Origin: an uncultured Butyricicoccus sp.
GTDB lineage: Bacteria > Bacillota > Clostridia > Oscillospirales > Butyricicoccaceae
Length of the DNA stretch: 13,367 nt
Direction: 5' to 3'
NCBI GenBank assembly: GCA_910584935.1
Contig: CAJUDU010000063.1
Location: forward strand, 1-13,367
Below, piece after piece: positions 13,278-13,367 of this stretch. Numbering within the stretch: position 1 is the first letter of the stretch; every line of letters starts with the position of its first letter. The notes beneath the pieces were generated by a model. It had not been told where the DNA came from, searched no databases, and worked only from the letters and a program-made list of their open reading frames with translations. The position numbers and the translations under genes are program-made.

Positions 13278-13367
13278 AAAAACAACATTTTAACAACACG
13301 AAGGGAGCACAAAAATAATAGACCTCTTGCGAAATTAAGCTAAGCGGTCAAAGTTGCAGATGCCAGC
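13278..13367 (+). other. Start region of the next gene with ribosome binding site but no ATG, or left end of an insertion
   Basis: AAGGGAG at 13301-13307 is a good ribosome binding site, but the following bases (caaaaataatagacctc) contain only ATA at a suitable distance. All three forward frames close within about 40 bases except one lacking a start. In ICEs of this kind a short coiled-coil gene (DUF4315 type) usually follows the peptidase; KLS and KRSKLQM-like stretches in two frames could be a frameshifted relic. Alternatively tagacctcttgcgaaa resembles IS5-family terminal repeats, so an insertion may begin here. Neither reading is secure. Confidence 0.35.

Overview
The window reads as part of a degenerate integrative and conjugative element (ICE/CTn type), or a related plasmid-like element, from a moderately low-GC Clostridia bacterium (Oscillospiraceae/Ruminococcus-like gut lineage is my inference). 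The basis is strong Shine-Dalgarno sites of the GGAGG/AGGTG type, a nearly all-plus-strand layout, and the gene set: DUF3991/Toprim protein, SSB, ParB-like, ParM-like and ParR-like proteins, a C5 DNA methyltransferase, an amidoligase, a VirB4 relic and a lysozyme-CHAP peptidase.

Layout. 2-106 is the tail of an unidentified gene, followed by a strong terminator (121-166). 193-1134 is a DUF3991/Toprim protein. From 1187 to 4753 lies what was apparently one large gene for an exported protein: signal peptide, cysteine-rich N-terminal region, about nine CxxC repeats, a Gly/Asn/Asp-rich linker and three SLH cell-wall-anchoring domains. It now carries three separate lesions. First, an in-frame TGA at 3059-3061. 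Second, an AT-rich 0.6-kb block (about 3239-3839) carrying a small Cro/C1-type regulator and an oppositely oriented 54-aa gene with its own near-consensus promoter. Third, a 172-bp MITE-like element (3888-4059) with perfect 20-bp terminal inverted repeats and a 10-bp target duplication. Removing this element and one copy of the duplication restores the reading frame into the SLH region.

4829-7693 is a tightly packed operon: SSB, ParB-like protein, a 125-aa unknown, a ParM/StbA actin-like ATPase and a small ParR-like protein. These genes suggest autonomous maintenance or segregation of the element. It continues with a C5-cytosine methyltransferase (7716-8951), interrupted between catalytic motifs by an in-frame palindromic stretch of about 108 bp. 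An amidoligase follows, whose coupled ATG start is followed by a TAA at codon 7, then an 82-aa unknown.

Directly after that small gene comes the C-terminal third of a VirB4/TraE-type conjugation ATPase without its N-terminus or Walker A motif. This implies that a deletion removed the VirB4 5' part and probably the conjugation genes usually upstream of it. After a terminator, a long lysozyme plus CHAP cell-wall hydrolase (about 10971-13277) appears to start at ATC. The window ends with a good ribosome binding site that has no ATG after it.

Taken together, the maintenance and protection genes are mostly intact, while the surface cargo gene and the conjugation ATPase are broken. Near-cognate or damaged start regions recur (TTG 1187, CTG 7716, TAA at codon 7 of the 8951 ORF, ATC 10971, possibly ATA at 13315). 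The element looks transfer-defective on its own and under active decay by small mobile elements.
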